From Aricia agestis (taxonomy: Eukaryota > Arthropoda > Insecta > Lepidoptera > Lycaenidae), in contig NC_056409.1 in the NCBI RefSeq assembly GCF_905147365.1, forward strand, positions 7,197,001 through 7,261,000: DNA of 64,000 nucleotides, given 5' to 3'. The translations under genes and the position numbers were made by a program. Below are positions 24,886-38,388 of the stretch, piece by piece (the first letter of the stretch is position 1; every line of letters begins with the position of its first letter). The notes under the pieces were generated by a model, which did no database searches, was not told the origin of the DNA, and was given only the letters and a program-made list of their open reading frames with translations.

Positions 24886-26658
24886 AACAGTGAGCGTAAA
24901 AAATTACATCCACCCTCACTATACTTTTAAAATTATGGATGAGTTGAAGCAACAAGACGGATAAAAGGTTGTTTTGCTGAAGACTCTACGTAACGTGTAG
25001 AGCATTTACCATGTTCGTTGCTTGTCGCGAATAAATTTGTAATTTCCTTGTAAATTCTCTACTTGCTGTGATTTACTTATAAGCCGCGTTTACACAACGC
25101 AATAAAATTAATGTCAAAGTGACAGGCGGAGCGTACGCCATTTTAGAATTCCAATGAATCAGTTTGAATTCCGAACACGTAGCCATCGGCGCACGGCTGG
25201 CCGCTACCGCACGTTCAGAAACGTTTACCAACATTAGTTACACGGAAGCTAGTTTTTATAACGCATTATTTACACTCTACTTAATCCATCTATCTAAGGC
25301 GTGTTATTTCACGCGATTGCGATGAAGACACTGATAAGTCTAAACCAGTATCCCTAATTTGACAGTGCAAGTTTTGGCTGATTTGCCTAATGAAATTATG
25401 ATATCTATTGCGATATTGTTTAATAACCGCTTAAAATCACGAAACGCGTGTACTTACACTTATTTTTTGCATCTTGTATGTCATGCATGTACATTTATTC
25501 TATTTTGTAATGTAGATTGTCTGTAATTATATAATATTCAAGTATTCAAGTAGGTACCACCAGCATTTTTGCTCTATGGCCTATGCCTTACTCTGCAGAG
25601 TGCAGGCTCTGTCTCAGCTCTTTATTAAAAATATATATAATTTTAGAGAGCCGAATTCTCTTCACAGATCAAATGGTTCAAAATCTAAAATTTTATGACA
25701 GAAGGTAATCTTCATACTTTAAAATGTTTTAAAATTGCAAAATAATTTAAATTTGCAAATCTATTTTAATATGCTCACAACTTATAAGGAAGGAAGGCTT
25801 ACATAACAGTAGTTGGAAAGGCTTCCACTACTACTAATGAGTTGTACATAATGTTGATATTATGTACTAGTTTACCACTTGAATGATATTAAAAATTTTA
25901 ATCATAAATATCATGCTCCAAATCCCTAATATTTATTAACGTACGCGAACATTAATGGACATGGTACGAATCACGCGATGCATGTAATTGTAACTTGATT
26001 TGTGGCTTCAGTTACAATTAGTGCCACGTTTAGTTAAACACCGTAATTGATTATTATTTAATAATGCTGGCAGTGTGATATCAGCTTTAAATAAATCACA
26101 CGCCTTCAAATACTTTCGTCTCTACATACTGCATTCATTCATAATAAAGAATGAATGCCGTATGTAGATTAATTTTTTATGTTTTTTAGATTTTTAATAA
26201 TTATTGTCCATAGATATTATTACATTATTATTGTTATAGTCCTGCTTGATAGGACATAATTTTTTACAAAAAGTTGCGGTATGATAAAAATAAACTGTTA
26301 CGTCTTGTACCTTCCTTGTCGAAGGCCACTGGGGAGTCGGGGACCCAAAGGGAAATATTCTTTTCTTTGATTTTGAAACTGTGAAACTGAATGCCAATTA
26401 TTTGATTTAATTCTTCAAGCCCCATAAGAGCACCGGTGATCACGACAACAATAGAATACAATAGAATTTCCTGGAAACTGTGATCGAAGTGATACTGTGA
26501 TAGAAAAAACAGCTACTTACCTAGTAATATAAAAACAGGTAAAGGTCACGTTAAAAAGTTGTTTACCTTCTTCGAAAACCAGTAATAAGAGTTCTCACGA
26601 AAATCGATAGAGTATCATTTCCTGTCAATTCAGTCCAAAGAGAACTATCAAAAATCCA

Positions 26659-27140
26659 TTAAGAGGATTCCACACCGCCATTTTTTCCATACAAACGTTA
26701 TCCCCTGTTTCCTCCCTGGATAATGCTAGTAGAGTTATAATTTTTTTCCTGAATATCTACGGCCACTAATACAATGTCCCTATGTTTTCCTTTTTTTCAT
26801 AATTTTATTATTAAATAAGATATGAACGTTCAAAAACCCCAAAAAAATGGCCAGATTTTCCACTGTGTTCAAACGTCCAGAAAACAGATTTGGATAGATT
26901 ATACAAAAAAAGCAAAACATAGGAACACAGCTCAAGCCTTTTTTTAATCTTTAATGAAAAAAGTACTTAAATCGGTTAAGTTTTGGAGAAGGAATCAGGG
27001 GACAACGAATCGTTGATTTTCTGGATTTTCTGCAGTTGTCTCTATCGCGTTCTGCGGTATAGGCTTGAGGTAAGGGAGACAGCTATAGATATTACACGTA
27101 CTTTTTTTTCATTTCTCTAGCCGCTGTGGTATCCTCTTAA
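26659..27140. mobile_element. 482-bp TTAA-bounded element, copy 1
   Basis: Bounded by TTAAGAGGATTCCAC and GTGGTATCCTCTTAA, so the ends are inverted repeats abutting TTAA, the target preferred by piggyBac-type elements. There is no transposase. The reverse complement of nearly the whole sequence occurs at 37907-38388 with exactly the same length. Confidence 0.72.
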
Positions 27141-28439
27141 CTACTTGAAGGTGTCACTTAAATTGGCGTTAAAGTGCCCCGTGTATTATTTTCCTCTATG
27201 CGTTAAAGACATCAACCTACAATAATAGTGATATCACTTCTCATCAGTCATGTATGTATTTTAACAAGAAAATTAATACTGTAAAAACTTGTAAAACTAC
27301 TACTTTCTTAGGTAATACTGTTACATTTATACAGTTACAGATCGCCATTATTTTGAATTCTTCGTAGGGAATTAATGACTTAAGCAATATTTTTCTATAA
27401 AATATATTTAAAAAATATACTTATTTCATTATTTTTTAATACATTACAGAGACAAGTGGGAATTACTCACTTAAAATTTTGTGTTTTTGCTTGTCAATAT
27501 TTAGATTCCATACGATATGATCTTTATTCTCTAGGCACATTAGATTTTTATCTCATGGGTTGGCTTTTAAGCATACAGACTCCTCTTTTGTATCGCAAAT
27601 CTGAATGAAGCTATTGTTAAAACCATCTATTATGATGACCAGATGATTGCGAATCAACCTTGACATGGGCATGCGTCATTGTCATTGTAAAAAAAGCTGT
27701 AGGTAAGTTTGTTTTTTAGATCACATATCTGTGTGCCAACAAAAAATTAATAAGTCGACAAATATCAAAAGCTTTTTGTCGCACTCTATATCTTGCAAGA
27801 AGCGTAAAATTTGATTTTCTATCTAAATTTTGCTTAATTTACTAGAACTTGTTAAACTAATATTATGTATTCTGTGCTAGAACATAGATTTTTGCATTCT
27901 CTCTACTTTTTAGGTCACAAATCTTTAAAGGTTTAGTCATCAAAAATGATAGTAAAATCAGATGAGTCACTAGTAGTAAGTTTTCATTCATAAAAGGTGG
28001 GCCTTGGAGAATGTCAGAGGTGTTCCGAGAAGTATCTCAGTTCAAATCCGTAATGACTCATACCGTGTCATGCCAGTCTTAAAACAGGTAAAACAGACGT
28101 ACAAAAAAGTTTGAAAAGCCTTTTTGGTTTATTTTAGTGCCTAATCTGCCTAATCGACGATAGGTAATAAATTAAATTAATAGCAAGACCGACATAATAA
28201 TATTATTATGTTGCAAGTAAAGCTAATTAATTAATTATATTATTACGTTTATTATAATATTATTTATTTGCTTTGTATTTTTAGTCGACTCTGTTTTGAT
28301 GCATTTATTTATGTTTAATACCTTTTTAGTCTCCATTCTCCATACTATTGCTTTGTTCTTCATTGACTAAAAGTTTTTAGTAGCTGTACCTATTCTGTTT
28401 AAATTCGAATTACCTTACTTTTACTATGACCTTACTTAA

Positions 28440-29830
28440 GTTTTACTAAACCAGACCTCACTAAGCTTTAATCCTTCGACCGTGGATTCTTGGAACTCTA
28501 TTGTTATTCTATTGTGCCTATGAGGGTTGATGGGTTAAGTTTCGGGTGCATTAACCCTTTGAATTGAACTTTTTGCAGCACTAATTAGTCGGCTATTAGG
28601 TGATACATTTCCTGTATCTGGTTTTTCAATCGGTAACCTTGGGTGGTTCAATAGCTCGAGCTAATGGGAACCACATAAAACCCAGTTGCCCGTGAAATTC
28701 GTTCACAGTTCTTTGCCTTGATTAAATACCTCCCAAAACATCTCAGCTTTAGTCACGCTGGACAAAAAATTCTTAACAAAGCTTCTATTAGTTTTGTTTC
28801 TTCTCTTTTTCTTAATATTGCCAGCGATTTTTCATGCTTTTTGATGCTTTTTTAAATACAAATACCGTTTCTTGCGTAACTAAAATTAAAATAAGGTAGA
28901 AAAAATCATATAAGTATACCATGAAAGATGGCACAAAATGGGAAAATACCTGAGAAATAAGATATTGAAACTGGGAAAAGTTGGCACGACTGGGAAACCA
29001 TAAAAACTAAAGCCGTATTAATATAATTTCCAGTACTAGTTAGGTTTCCTAGAATGTAATTTCTAGATGCTTACGTGCGTCGTTAGAGAAAAGTTATTAA
29101 TTGACATGTCATCAATTTAATTCAGTTTTAAAGTAAATAAGAAATAACTTTGTGAGTATTAGAATTTATTACTTACTTGCTTTCTTGCTTTTCATATAAT
29201 ATAGTTACCTACACAAAAATTAAAATCATGGCTGCAGGCTGACCTATGGACTATGGTTATTGGTACGTAAATTGGAATAGCAAGTATAGTATTGAGCTCA
29301 TACATAGGTACATCTATACATAATATGATTATAAAATAAAGTCGTTTTTTTCCCTTATGTCCCTTTGTTCCCTTTAATCTTTAAAACTACACAACAGATT
29401 TTGATGATTCTTTCAGCCCATTTATCAAAGAAGGCTAAATTTTATCACGCTGAGACTAATTAGAGCAAAGAAATAGAGGAAAATGTGGAAATACGGGGAA
29501 AATTATTTGAAAGGGCTAACTGGAACGCGCTAATCTCAGGAACTACTGGTCCGATTTAAAAAAATTCTTTCAGTGTTAGATAGTCCATTTATTGAGGAAG
29601 GCTTTATTTTATCACGTTAGACTAATAGGAGAATGTGGAAAAAAAACAGGGGAAATTATTTAAAAGGGTTTATCTCGCGAACTACTGGAGCAATTTTTAT
29701 GTTTTTTTTGGCACAGATAAGAAGCTGTGAAGTAGACCACGTGAAGAATCATAGGCTATCGATTTTAATCATTTTTTCAGTGGCCATATATTTTATACCA
29801 GTGCGACGCCGGGCGGTAATACTAGAATAA
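28440..29830. repeat. Fragmentary interspersed repeats
   Basis: Pieces of this stretch recur in the RpS16 intron: the CGTGGATTCTTGGAA block (about 28480) matches 41660, and the block around TTAAAACTACACAACAGATTT (about 29385) appears inverted near 41965. A motif around AAGGCTAAATTTTATCACG (29432) is partly repeated at 29598. Boundaries were not determined and no ORF is supported. Confidence 0.35.
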
Positions 29831-31259
29831 CATTAAATTGAATTTTAATGCTAGGTCAATTGCTAGGTACAGTTATTTTATAAATGAAGTTTGACTAGTG
29901 TGCACTTACCCTTACCGTTAATCATGCATCTGGGTCCGGCTGTGAAATGACTCCGGAGTCCGGACACCGGTAACGCTTCGATTGTATGCAGATTTCGACT
30001 AAGTAGATCATACAACTAGTTATACTAATTCAAATTACAAATTATTGTATTTAAATTTTATGTTAAATTTCATTAACTTTAATGTTAGTCTAGTTAAAAA
30101 AGTTGTACAGTAAATTATTGTGAGACCTGTTGAATATTTACGTAACTTTATTACGGTAATTTAATTTTATTAAGTAAGTTAACAGTTCAAGGCGTTGATG
30201 GACTGGTTACTTTTATAAAAATGTAACGTTGTTAAGATTTTATCAGATATACAGGTAGAACTAAGAACATCAAAGATTTCTCTTTTATATCCTAGTGTTT
30301 TCTTCCATTTATTTTGCATTAAGAAACTTCTCTGCCTACGTAATGTTGTAGAAAGGTGAAAACTACAATTTTCTTGCGGGAATAGAGACGTAAGTTGTGC
30401 CTAAGTACTTTCATTATATAAAAGTAACCAAATTTTTTAATTCTTAAGACCTACGAAATTTGCATGCCATCTGCCTATGCAGAATCAACTTCTCTGATAA
30501 TAGAAACACAGAATAGATAATAGTACAAGTGGAACTAGGTAAGTACTATGAATGAAAGCAGTATTGGCGCGCGGGGCCGACATAATATTGCGAATATTTT
30601 CCCACACTTGGTACCTGGCGGTGATAATAATATAAACAAAACTTATGGCCGGATGACAATACCACAGAATCAGGACCACCGCTGAGAGTGTTTCGTTACA
30701 AAACATATCGAATTATATGTTGCTAACACTATGAGTAAGTCAGTAATACCACAGTTTAGTACTTAATCCCTGTTACCGTCTAAACTCTAAGTTATGTTTT
30801 CCTGTCTAAGTAGATCTTAAATAGGCACCAAAGGCAAAATTATTTATCAATTTGGCATAAAAAACTAAACACTGATGACTGGCTTCTGAGGGTTTTGACA
30901 GAGTGAACTTCTGTCCAATCACTAGTGACAAGTGATAACCTTTATTTTGCTATGATCTTCTCTTTGCATTGTCGAATTTACAATTTGGAGTTCAAATTGT
31001 TGTGGAATATTGAGTTCTTTCTTCGCGTAACTCCGAATATTAGATTACGTAAATATCAGATTATAATTGTAAACCAGTTGGGTTCAGTATTCAAATGTAA
31101 CTGGTTGTCAAACGTAACTGTCATGTATACTGCAATTAACATAATATTATTGCGTCACGCGGTAAGTCACACGTTTTCCTTTCATCGGTTTCATTGATTA
31201 GAGGCTTTTACAAGGCTTTTACTATCACTTATACATACTTTTAGAAGTAAAATTGGCTA

Positions 31260-33022
31260 TTCGGAGCGTGCGAAGTGGGTGGAGGGGGTAAAGAAAGCGA
31301 TTGCCGCGCTTGCCGTGGCAAAAATATGCAACCAAAGGGGCTCAGTTAGTAGTCAAACAAACTTGTCAATCTTGTTTTGAAATTTTTGGAAATTGGTCTT
31401 AATGGTTTTTGTATTGTAGACTGCAAAAATAACAGCAAAAATAGGTAGTCAGTATACAAATTTAATGTTTTTCCCAAATCCACTAGGAAATTAGATCAAA
31501 TAGCTGCTGTAAAAATGAAAAAGTATGTGATTCGATATAAACTCCTATGTTTTTAGATCCAGTAGAACGTACAATGAGATTACTCGGAGCACAGAACTAG
31601 ACTTATTCTGTACCAGTATTGGTAGAGTAAAGAGGAACCTTAGCGACCCCTTTTTTAAATAAATTAATATCATATACAATATTATTATGTAAGTATTCTG
31701 TTCTTTGTTTGCTGTTTGTTTCTTTGTTTAACTTCTCTAGCGTATTTTATGTGTTTGAAAACTTGTAATTGGCCTTCCTGTGTTATTTTAAGCTGTAAGT
31801 TTTCCTAAATAATTAAAAAAAAACCTAAAATTGCATTTCAGTCAAGTCAATTTAATTGAGTCGCATTTTATAAAGATAATAATTGAGTACCTAACTATTG
31901 TTTTAGTGTTGATGAATGATGGACCACCATGTTCTCCAAAACCCGACGACAAAACTTACAGTGATAGTTTCATAGAATACCAATTTTATTAGAATACCTA
32001 TTTTAATACCTACTTTATAAGCTACGAATAATAAGGGTGGAAGAAACAGTGACTCACAAATGACGATAAACCAGATACAACATCTGGTTTAACTGATCTT
32101 TTAGAAGCTGGAGATAGAGTTTCAATGAAAAAGGTTTTTTAAGTAAGCAAGTCTTAGATGAAAGGGGTAAAAAGTTAAAATTCCCCCATTTTGAGCAAAA
32201 CAAAACGAGTACCGAACTGAAAGGACTTGCTCGCTGATATTGCTCGAGTAAGAATCCATATTGAAGTGATTGAAAGCAATGATATTCTATGTTACTATTT
32301 TAGAAACTCATTGATTGAAAGTGTATTAATGCAAAGACTCAGAAACATGAAGAATGTTTGCAGTGTTTTAGTAAATTTATAGACTCCGATTTTCTTCCAG
32401 AGTATTAATGTTGTAAAAAATAAATAAAAACAAGATTTTTAAAAACATTACATTTATTTTTTTCAAGTATAAAGTATTGCTTAAAGTTACTGATTAAAGC
32501 AGCAATATGTTTGCACTTGCCGCTCTGGTTATAAACGCAGCTGCATTTTACTCCAGCAACAACCGATCATTATTATCTATCTGTAAGAATGAATAAAAAT
32601 GTTTAGACTAGCTTTATCTAAATGCTTAGTTATAGTTACGTTTTTGGTTAGTTCATTACTTACGTTTGAACTTGTTTTATAGGGTGCTAAAGTCACCGAT
32701 GTTCAACGAATTATATTGGCTCGTATTAAATAACATTGCCATTAGTTCTTAGCTCTTCTACATCCCTTACATGTCCTGCTAACACCAATTTATTTCCTTT
32801 TAGCATAGATTGGGCCTTGAAACTTATTGAGTTTTTTATACTTTCAAAACCAGTTTTTTATGATTATATTCATTTTCCACAAGTAGTTTTTAACTAAATC
32901 TAACCCAAATACCATTAATTATATAATATTTACAAAATAAACAAACTCTTGTTGTTTATTTTTTGACACATGCCCCTAAAACTTCGTTTCAAATATGTCA
33001 CTACTGATGTGCACGTTCCGAA
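31260..33022. mobile_element. 1.76-kb inverted-repeat element, long copy
   Basis: The left end TTCGGAGCGTGCGAAGTGGG and the right end (GTGCACGTTCCGAA) are inverted near-copies (TTCGGA-G/A-CGTGC). A shorter relative, in the same orientation and sharing both ends but lacking about 1 kb of the middle, lies at 55764-56535. No intact ORF in the interior. Confidence 0.65.
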
Positions 33023-33030
33023 CACTCCAC

Positions 33031-33191
33031 TCGGGCTAACTTGTCGCTAGCGGTCGTTGACAAAAACTTGTCATTTTCCATGTAAACCGCGATTGACAAT
33101 GAAGTGTCAGATATTGCCAATCGTGGTTTTATATGGAAATTTACAAGTTTTTGACAGGGAGTCAATGACCGCTAGCGACAAGATAGCCCGA
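33031..33191. mobile_element. 161-bp MITE
   Basis: The ends TCGGGCTAACTTGTCGCTAG and CTAGCGACAAGATAGCCCGA are inverted copies with one mismatch, continuing inward through CGGTCGTTGAC and GTCAATGACCG. It sits only 8 bp from the end of the preceding element. Confidence 0.7.
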
Positions 33192-33531
33192 GTTGAGTAT
33201 AGTAGTTTGATTAACAGAAATGACTTTCGCACTTATTATAATTCAAAAAAGTTATATTACAATTTACAAGAAACCAGCGTAACCACGATTATACTCAACG
33301 ATAAAGATTACAAAATATGGTATGAAACTCGTAGGCAAAAAACTATTTGAGAGTTGAGAGTTGAGACTAAATTCAGCCAAAGTTGCCCCGGAATTCATTT
33401 ATCGCTTTGGAATGGTACATTTTTCCGAGATACAAACTATCCTATACCCTTTGACTCAAAGTACATAATATCTCCACAACAACCTTCATCAAAGTCGATT
33501 TAAATTAAGTATGGTCAGTACCAGGGCCCCC

Positions 33532-33696
33532 GCTACCATATGTGCAATGTGTGCAATGCACACGGGCGCCATTCTCTAGGGGCGCCAAATCGCCATCTTT
33601 AGGGGCGCCAAAACTAAGGACCCAAAAAATTTGCCTAAAGGGGCGCAAAAATAATTTTTTTGCACACAGGCGCCAGTAGCCCTTACGGGGGCCCTG
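33532..33696. mobile_element. hAT-like short element (CAGGGCCCCCG ends)
   Basis: Terminal CAGGGCCCCCG and CGGGGGCCCTG are inverted repeats of the CAGGG form common in hAT-type elements. The interior is rich in GGGGCGCC. No clean 8-bp target duplication was seen. Confidence 0.55.
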
Positions 33697-33699
33697 AGA

Positions 33700-34029
33700 G
33701 GCTAAAATGGTCGCTTTGGAGAATCACACTGAGAATCATAATATGATTAATTTTTTTTAAAATGCAAAATGCAAGTCTGCTTGCAATTCATGTCTACAAC
33801 TCGACAAGTCTTTAAATGAACGTGGCGAAAAAAGGAACTAACGCTGCCATCATACAAAAACGTCATTTTTGACAGTTCTCCTTTACGAGCAGCGCCACCG
33901 CCCACGTTCATATATAACCTTGTCGCACTGTAGTAATTCGTACTAATTTGACATTTGTCAGTTTGACAGTTTTGACAAATCATTTGCTGAATTGATTGAG
34001 AGGAATTGCTAAATGTGACCATTTTAGCC
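33700..34029. mobile_element. 330-bp element with a second element inside
   Basis: Ends GGCTAAAATGGTC and GACCATTTTAGCC are exact inverted repeats. The block at 33801-33926, itself bounded by inverted copies of CGACAAG...ATGAACGTGG, recurs inside a different host element at 54866-54993. Confidence 0.6.
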
Positions 34030-34406
34030 CCGCTGGTCAGTACCTACTCCAATTCCCAAACAACAACAACTTGTATCATCGGCCTTTCTAATTGTACCTA
34101 TCTTATTGAGGCACTTACGAGGTTAATTTAAGGTGAAGCGCCGAGGCTAGTGCGTGTCTCGTTACATTTTCTCTTCCCTGCCAATGAACTTCCAACGATC
34201 TCGTAATGGATAGAGAACGATGTTTGTAATATTCCAAACGACCTTTCCAGCTGAGAATCAGTAAGAAAGTCCATTATATGTAGCACACAGACTGGTTTAT
34301 GTAAGGTGTTAGGTTAATGCGAGAGATGAGTGATGATACAAGTTATAACACAACTTGTAGTTTGCCCGCAACTTCGTTTGCCGCGATTATGAGTAGTCAT
34401 CTCCTT

Positions 34407-34751
34407 TCCCGCCGTGCTAGCATACGCCAACGATATATCTCACTCTACACGTTTTCTCGATGCTAACTGGTTTATCTCTTCGTCTCTATTGACCCTAGCA
34501 TGACATACATTTTTTCTCGTACGTCTGTCGTCAAAATTAGAGATAATTTTGTTTTTTTATATGTGCTATTTTTGTCTATAGGTATACTAACGAACTACAT
34601 ACGAAAGAGAAATTTATCTCTCGAGTCTCGACGTATGCATGTTAGCGAAAAAGAGATATACTTACATATATTGATATCGACAATATCACTACGCTCGAGA
34701 GTGAGATATCCACGAGATAATATCTCGTTGGCGTATGCTAGGGGGGCCGGG
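34407..34751. mobile_element. 345-bp MITE
   Basis: The left end has CTAGCATACGCCAACGA and the right end TCGTTGGCGTATGCTAG, preceded and followed by TCCCG and CGGGA, so the terminal inverted repeats are about 28 bp with one internal indel. The 91-codon open frame crossing it has no recognisable content. Confidence 0.65.
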
Positions 34752-35331
34752 ATACAATTTACAAAAAAGTATTAATCTCCATGCGGTACTCAATTCATCC
34801 ATGATGGTGATTGCAGACAGTCGACAGATAGAAATACAAAATTATTAAATATAAAAAAGGTTCCGGATAGTAATGTAATTTCAGTAACTTTGAAAGAGAC
34901 AGGTACTTGTTGTAAGTTAGGTAGATAAGCTTATTTAACGTGGTGTTTGTTTAACACATATTGAGTTTTTATCAAAGTAGGTTAAACATTTTCATCGATA
35001 ATAGCTCAGTTCCTAAAAGTTCGTAGTTTTGTATCATCAACGTGATGGGTAAATTTTTTGAAAATAAAACCACTTCAAAAACATTGATGCTTGATGGCCA
35101 AGACTAAAGCTAACATCATTATTTTTAGAGAAACCTCAAACCTGCCTAATGCTACAGCCTACAACTGCTGAGCATTGGACAATGGGCAAGTTAATCTGTC
35201 CTCTCCTCACGCTAAAACCGCTAAGGCAATTATAAGAAAAAAAATTGTGGACATACTTAGTCCTTAAAATGTTCCGTCAAAAGCGATTTAAAACAAATTT
35301 TGGTGCAAGGAAGTAAATCAATCATGTATAC

Positions 35332-35821
35332 CATAGGTTCTCAACGTGGGCGATAACGCCCCCTTGTGGGCGTTTGAGACTTTCCGGGGGGGCAGTAGAA
35401 GACCCAGAGAAAATTAGGGGGCATTGAGATGGCGCAGATGGGGCGTGGGTAGATTAAAAATATAGTCTAAAAAGGCAAAAAAATACACGCTATAATCACG
35501 TACTAAAGTAAAATAAAAATTAATATCGTTTTATTTTCGTTTATCAAAAATGTCAAAAAAATATTCCTCAATATAACTAAGCATGCGTTTTAATTGCTCC
35601 CATTGAAACATTCTTCTTTCATTCTTCATTTTAAACTCAGAAATAAGATAGGGGTCATATTCCTATCTTACGACTATAATATAATATCTTACGTTTAAAT
35701 ATAATCGTGGCAATAGCTGTTTTAAATCCGCGACAGATGGTAAGTAAAGTAAGATGGGGGGCTCTAGAAAAAAACATATTTTAAAAGTGGGCGGTGAGCA
35801 AAATAAGGTTGAGAAACTATG
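35332..35821. mobile_element. hAT-type non-autonomous element, 490 bp
   Basis: Ends CATAGGTTCTCAAC and GTTGAGAAACTATG are inverted repeats with one mismatch. They are flanked by an exact 8-bp direct repeat ATGTATAC (35324-35331 and 35822-35829), the target duplication expected of hAT transposition. No transposase remains. Confidence 0.82.
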
Positions 35822-36241
35822 ATGTATACAGTAGTAGTCTAAAATAGCTAATTAAACATCACCCAAGTAACTTCTTTAGTGCTTACTACTTACCTAATAG
35901 TCATAACGACCCAATTACGTGTGTCTTAAACGGATTAGTTTGGCCCCATTGGACATTGCACAGGAAGCCATAGTGTGGGTCAGACAACGGTTAGGCCGAC
36001 TGACATAGAGGGAACCTTATGTAAAAAGTGTACCAGCTAGAGTAAAACTAGGTAATTATTTCACTATGGGCAAACAAAGAGACTAAAATATGGTTAAGTG
36101 CTTATGAAAGAAGCAATTCAGATTTGAGAATTTATGATCGTTTTCTTACCTACGTGTGCCTAAGTCATCATCTTAATTCTTGTATAATATATAATATGTA
36201 TAGGTAACTTAAAATAAACAAAATCATTTTTTATTTTCAAC

Positions 36242-36550
36242 CTGAGACCATAAAGTTAATATAACTAGCGGAATAGAGCAACAATCTCGAGCTGTCAAAC
36301 GAAACCGAAATTGGTTTCATCTTTTTGTAAAAATATGTGTACGTATACACTTACACAAGCATGATTGAACATGATTTCTATGAGATTAAATTGTCAACGT
36401 GCGGCACGTGCCGACTGGACGTCCAAAAAAGAGTGCTGCTGTCATGTATCACACGTCTCTTTTTACCACGCAGTGTTACTGATAGTGACATCTCGCTTGC
36501 TCAGGCCTTTGTTTCTCTATTCCGCTAGGTATATTAACTTTATGCCTGAG
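36242..36550. mobile_element. MITE with TAAAGTTAATATA termini
   Basis: ATAAAGTTAATATAACTAGC followed by GGAATAGAG at the left is matched by CTCTATTCCGCTAGG then TATATTAACTTTAT at the right. The terminal repeats are about 35 bp. Open frames of 63 and 104 codons overlap it but look like chance. Confidence 0.65.
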
Positions 36551-37906
36551 ACTCAGATTAAGGTGACGCCGCGTAAAGTAAAAAATCGTTTAGGACATGT
36601 TTTAGATCGCTTGTTAAAAGTTGAAAGAAATGGAACAGCAGGAAATGGAAAGGGCGTAAGCGACAAAATGGTTTTGTAGTAAATTATAGTGTATGCTTGA
36701 ACTAATCTATGTACACATTTTGGAAGCTTTAATCACTCTCCTCTGTTGGCAAAATTATTAGAATCCCTGTTTTTATAGAGGTATTTTTGATTAATTATTA
36801 CGTGTTATAAAAGTTGACCAATCGTGTTATGAAAATTCTCGTGTCACAATGTTAGGCCGCGTATCCTCCGAAACGGCTTTACTGATTTTAACTAAATTTT
36901 ATATTATGCATATTCAGTGGGTCTGAGAATCGGCTACTGGGTACTTTTTATATTGATAAGTGCATTTGTTGAATAAATAATAGTAAATTATTACAACTTG
37001 AGAGTCGAGACTGTTTGTGCGACGGGATAGCGATGGACGTTGCCATGGTGACATACTTATTTAGTCACTTCAATAAAATAATACGGGCGAAATACTTTAT
37101 ATAGCAAAGAAACGTTTGCCGGGACATCTAGTGCTAATATAAAGACGTGACGAAACTTTTCTTAGCTTTAGTCATTGTGAAGAAAAATCGATATCGCTGC
37201 AGCCACATTATGAAGGCGTCACCTTAATGAAACTATCCTTTTTCCTTTCCTGGGACAACGAATATCTACAGTTATACCATTCTTTTTATTTCAGAGTTGT
37301 AAAGAGGTTACAGAAAGCTGATGGAGAAATGCAGTATTTTCGCATTTATAATATCACTTATCAGTACGAATCCACAAAGATGTGCTCTATGAATGCTTTC
37401 TCCTTGTGCCATTAGTGACATAACGATCGAGCAGGGTGATATAATTTTATGAGAATTTACATCATAGGAAGTGTAAAACTTGTAACAGTTGTAAATATTA
37501 TGCACCTGATTAAAATATTCTGGAATAGAAGATCGCCTTACGTAACTAATTAAGATACTTAATTAAAGAAGCGAATCGATGTTATGAATCAAAGTTCTGA
37601 CTTTCACGAAATCTTTGTCGCACTACTAGGTATCTGTGAGTGATAAAAATCTTTCTAGTGTTTTTTAAAACCAACGCGACGAGCAAAAGATCAAAAAAGC
37701 AAAATCATCTAAGTACTTAATAAAAAGCGAAATATTACCATCGCTTATGTATATTATATGATATATTATATATCTATATATTATATAAAAATGGATTTTC
37801 AATTGTGTTAGTAACGCTAAAACTCGAAAACGGCTGAACGGATTGGGCTAATTTTAGTCTTAAAATATTCGTAGAAATCCAGGGAAGGTTTTAAAGTGAC
37901 ACGAAG

Positions 37907-38388
37907 TTAAGAGGATACACCAGGGGCTAGAGAAATGAAAAAAAAAGTACTTGTAATATCTATAGCTGTCTCTTTTACTTCAAGCCTATACCGCAGAACG
38001 CGATAGAGACAACTGCAGAAAATCCAGAAAATCAACGATTCGTTGTCCCCTGATTCCTTCTCCAAAACTTAACCGATTTAAGTAGTTTTTTCATTAAAGA
38101 TTAAAAAAAGGATTGAGCTGTGTTCCTATGTTTTGCTTTTTTTGTATAATCTAGCCAAATCTGTTTTCTGGACGTTTGAACACAGCGGAAAATCTGGCCA
38201 TTTTTTTGGGTTTTTGAACGTTCATATCTCATTTAATAATTAAATTATGAAAAAAAAGAAAACATAGGGACATTGTATTAGTGGCCGTAGATATTCAGGA
38301 AAAAAATTATAACTCTACTAGCGTTATCCAGGGAGGAAACAGGGGACAACGTTTGTATGGAAAAAAGGGCGGTGTGGACTCCTCTTAA
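37907..38388. mobile_element. 482-bp TTAA-bounded element, copy 2 (inverted)
   Basis: Bounded by TTAAGAGGATACACC and GTGTGGACTCCTCTTAA. It is the reverse-complement partner of 26659-27140 and of identical length. The flanking sequence (AACGGCTGAACGGATTGGGC on the left, CCGGGACACCTAGTTAA on the right) reads as one older repeat interrupted at a TTAA, supporting a recent insertion. Confidence 0.72.

Noticed and set aside
33057..33350. 97-codon open frame
   Set aside because: Starts inside a 161-bp MITE and runs on without any recognisable content.
34500..34775. 91-codon open frame
   Set aside because: It runs through the terminal repeat of a MITE and has no protein-like features.
36365..36679. 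104-codon open frame
   Set aside because: It crosses the right end of a MITE and continues into unrelated sequence; chance.
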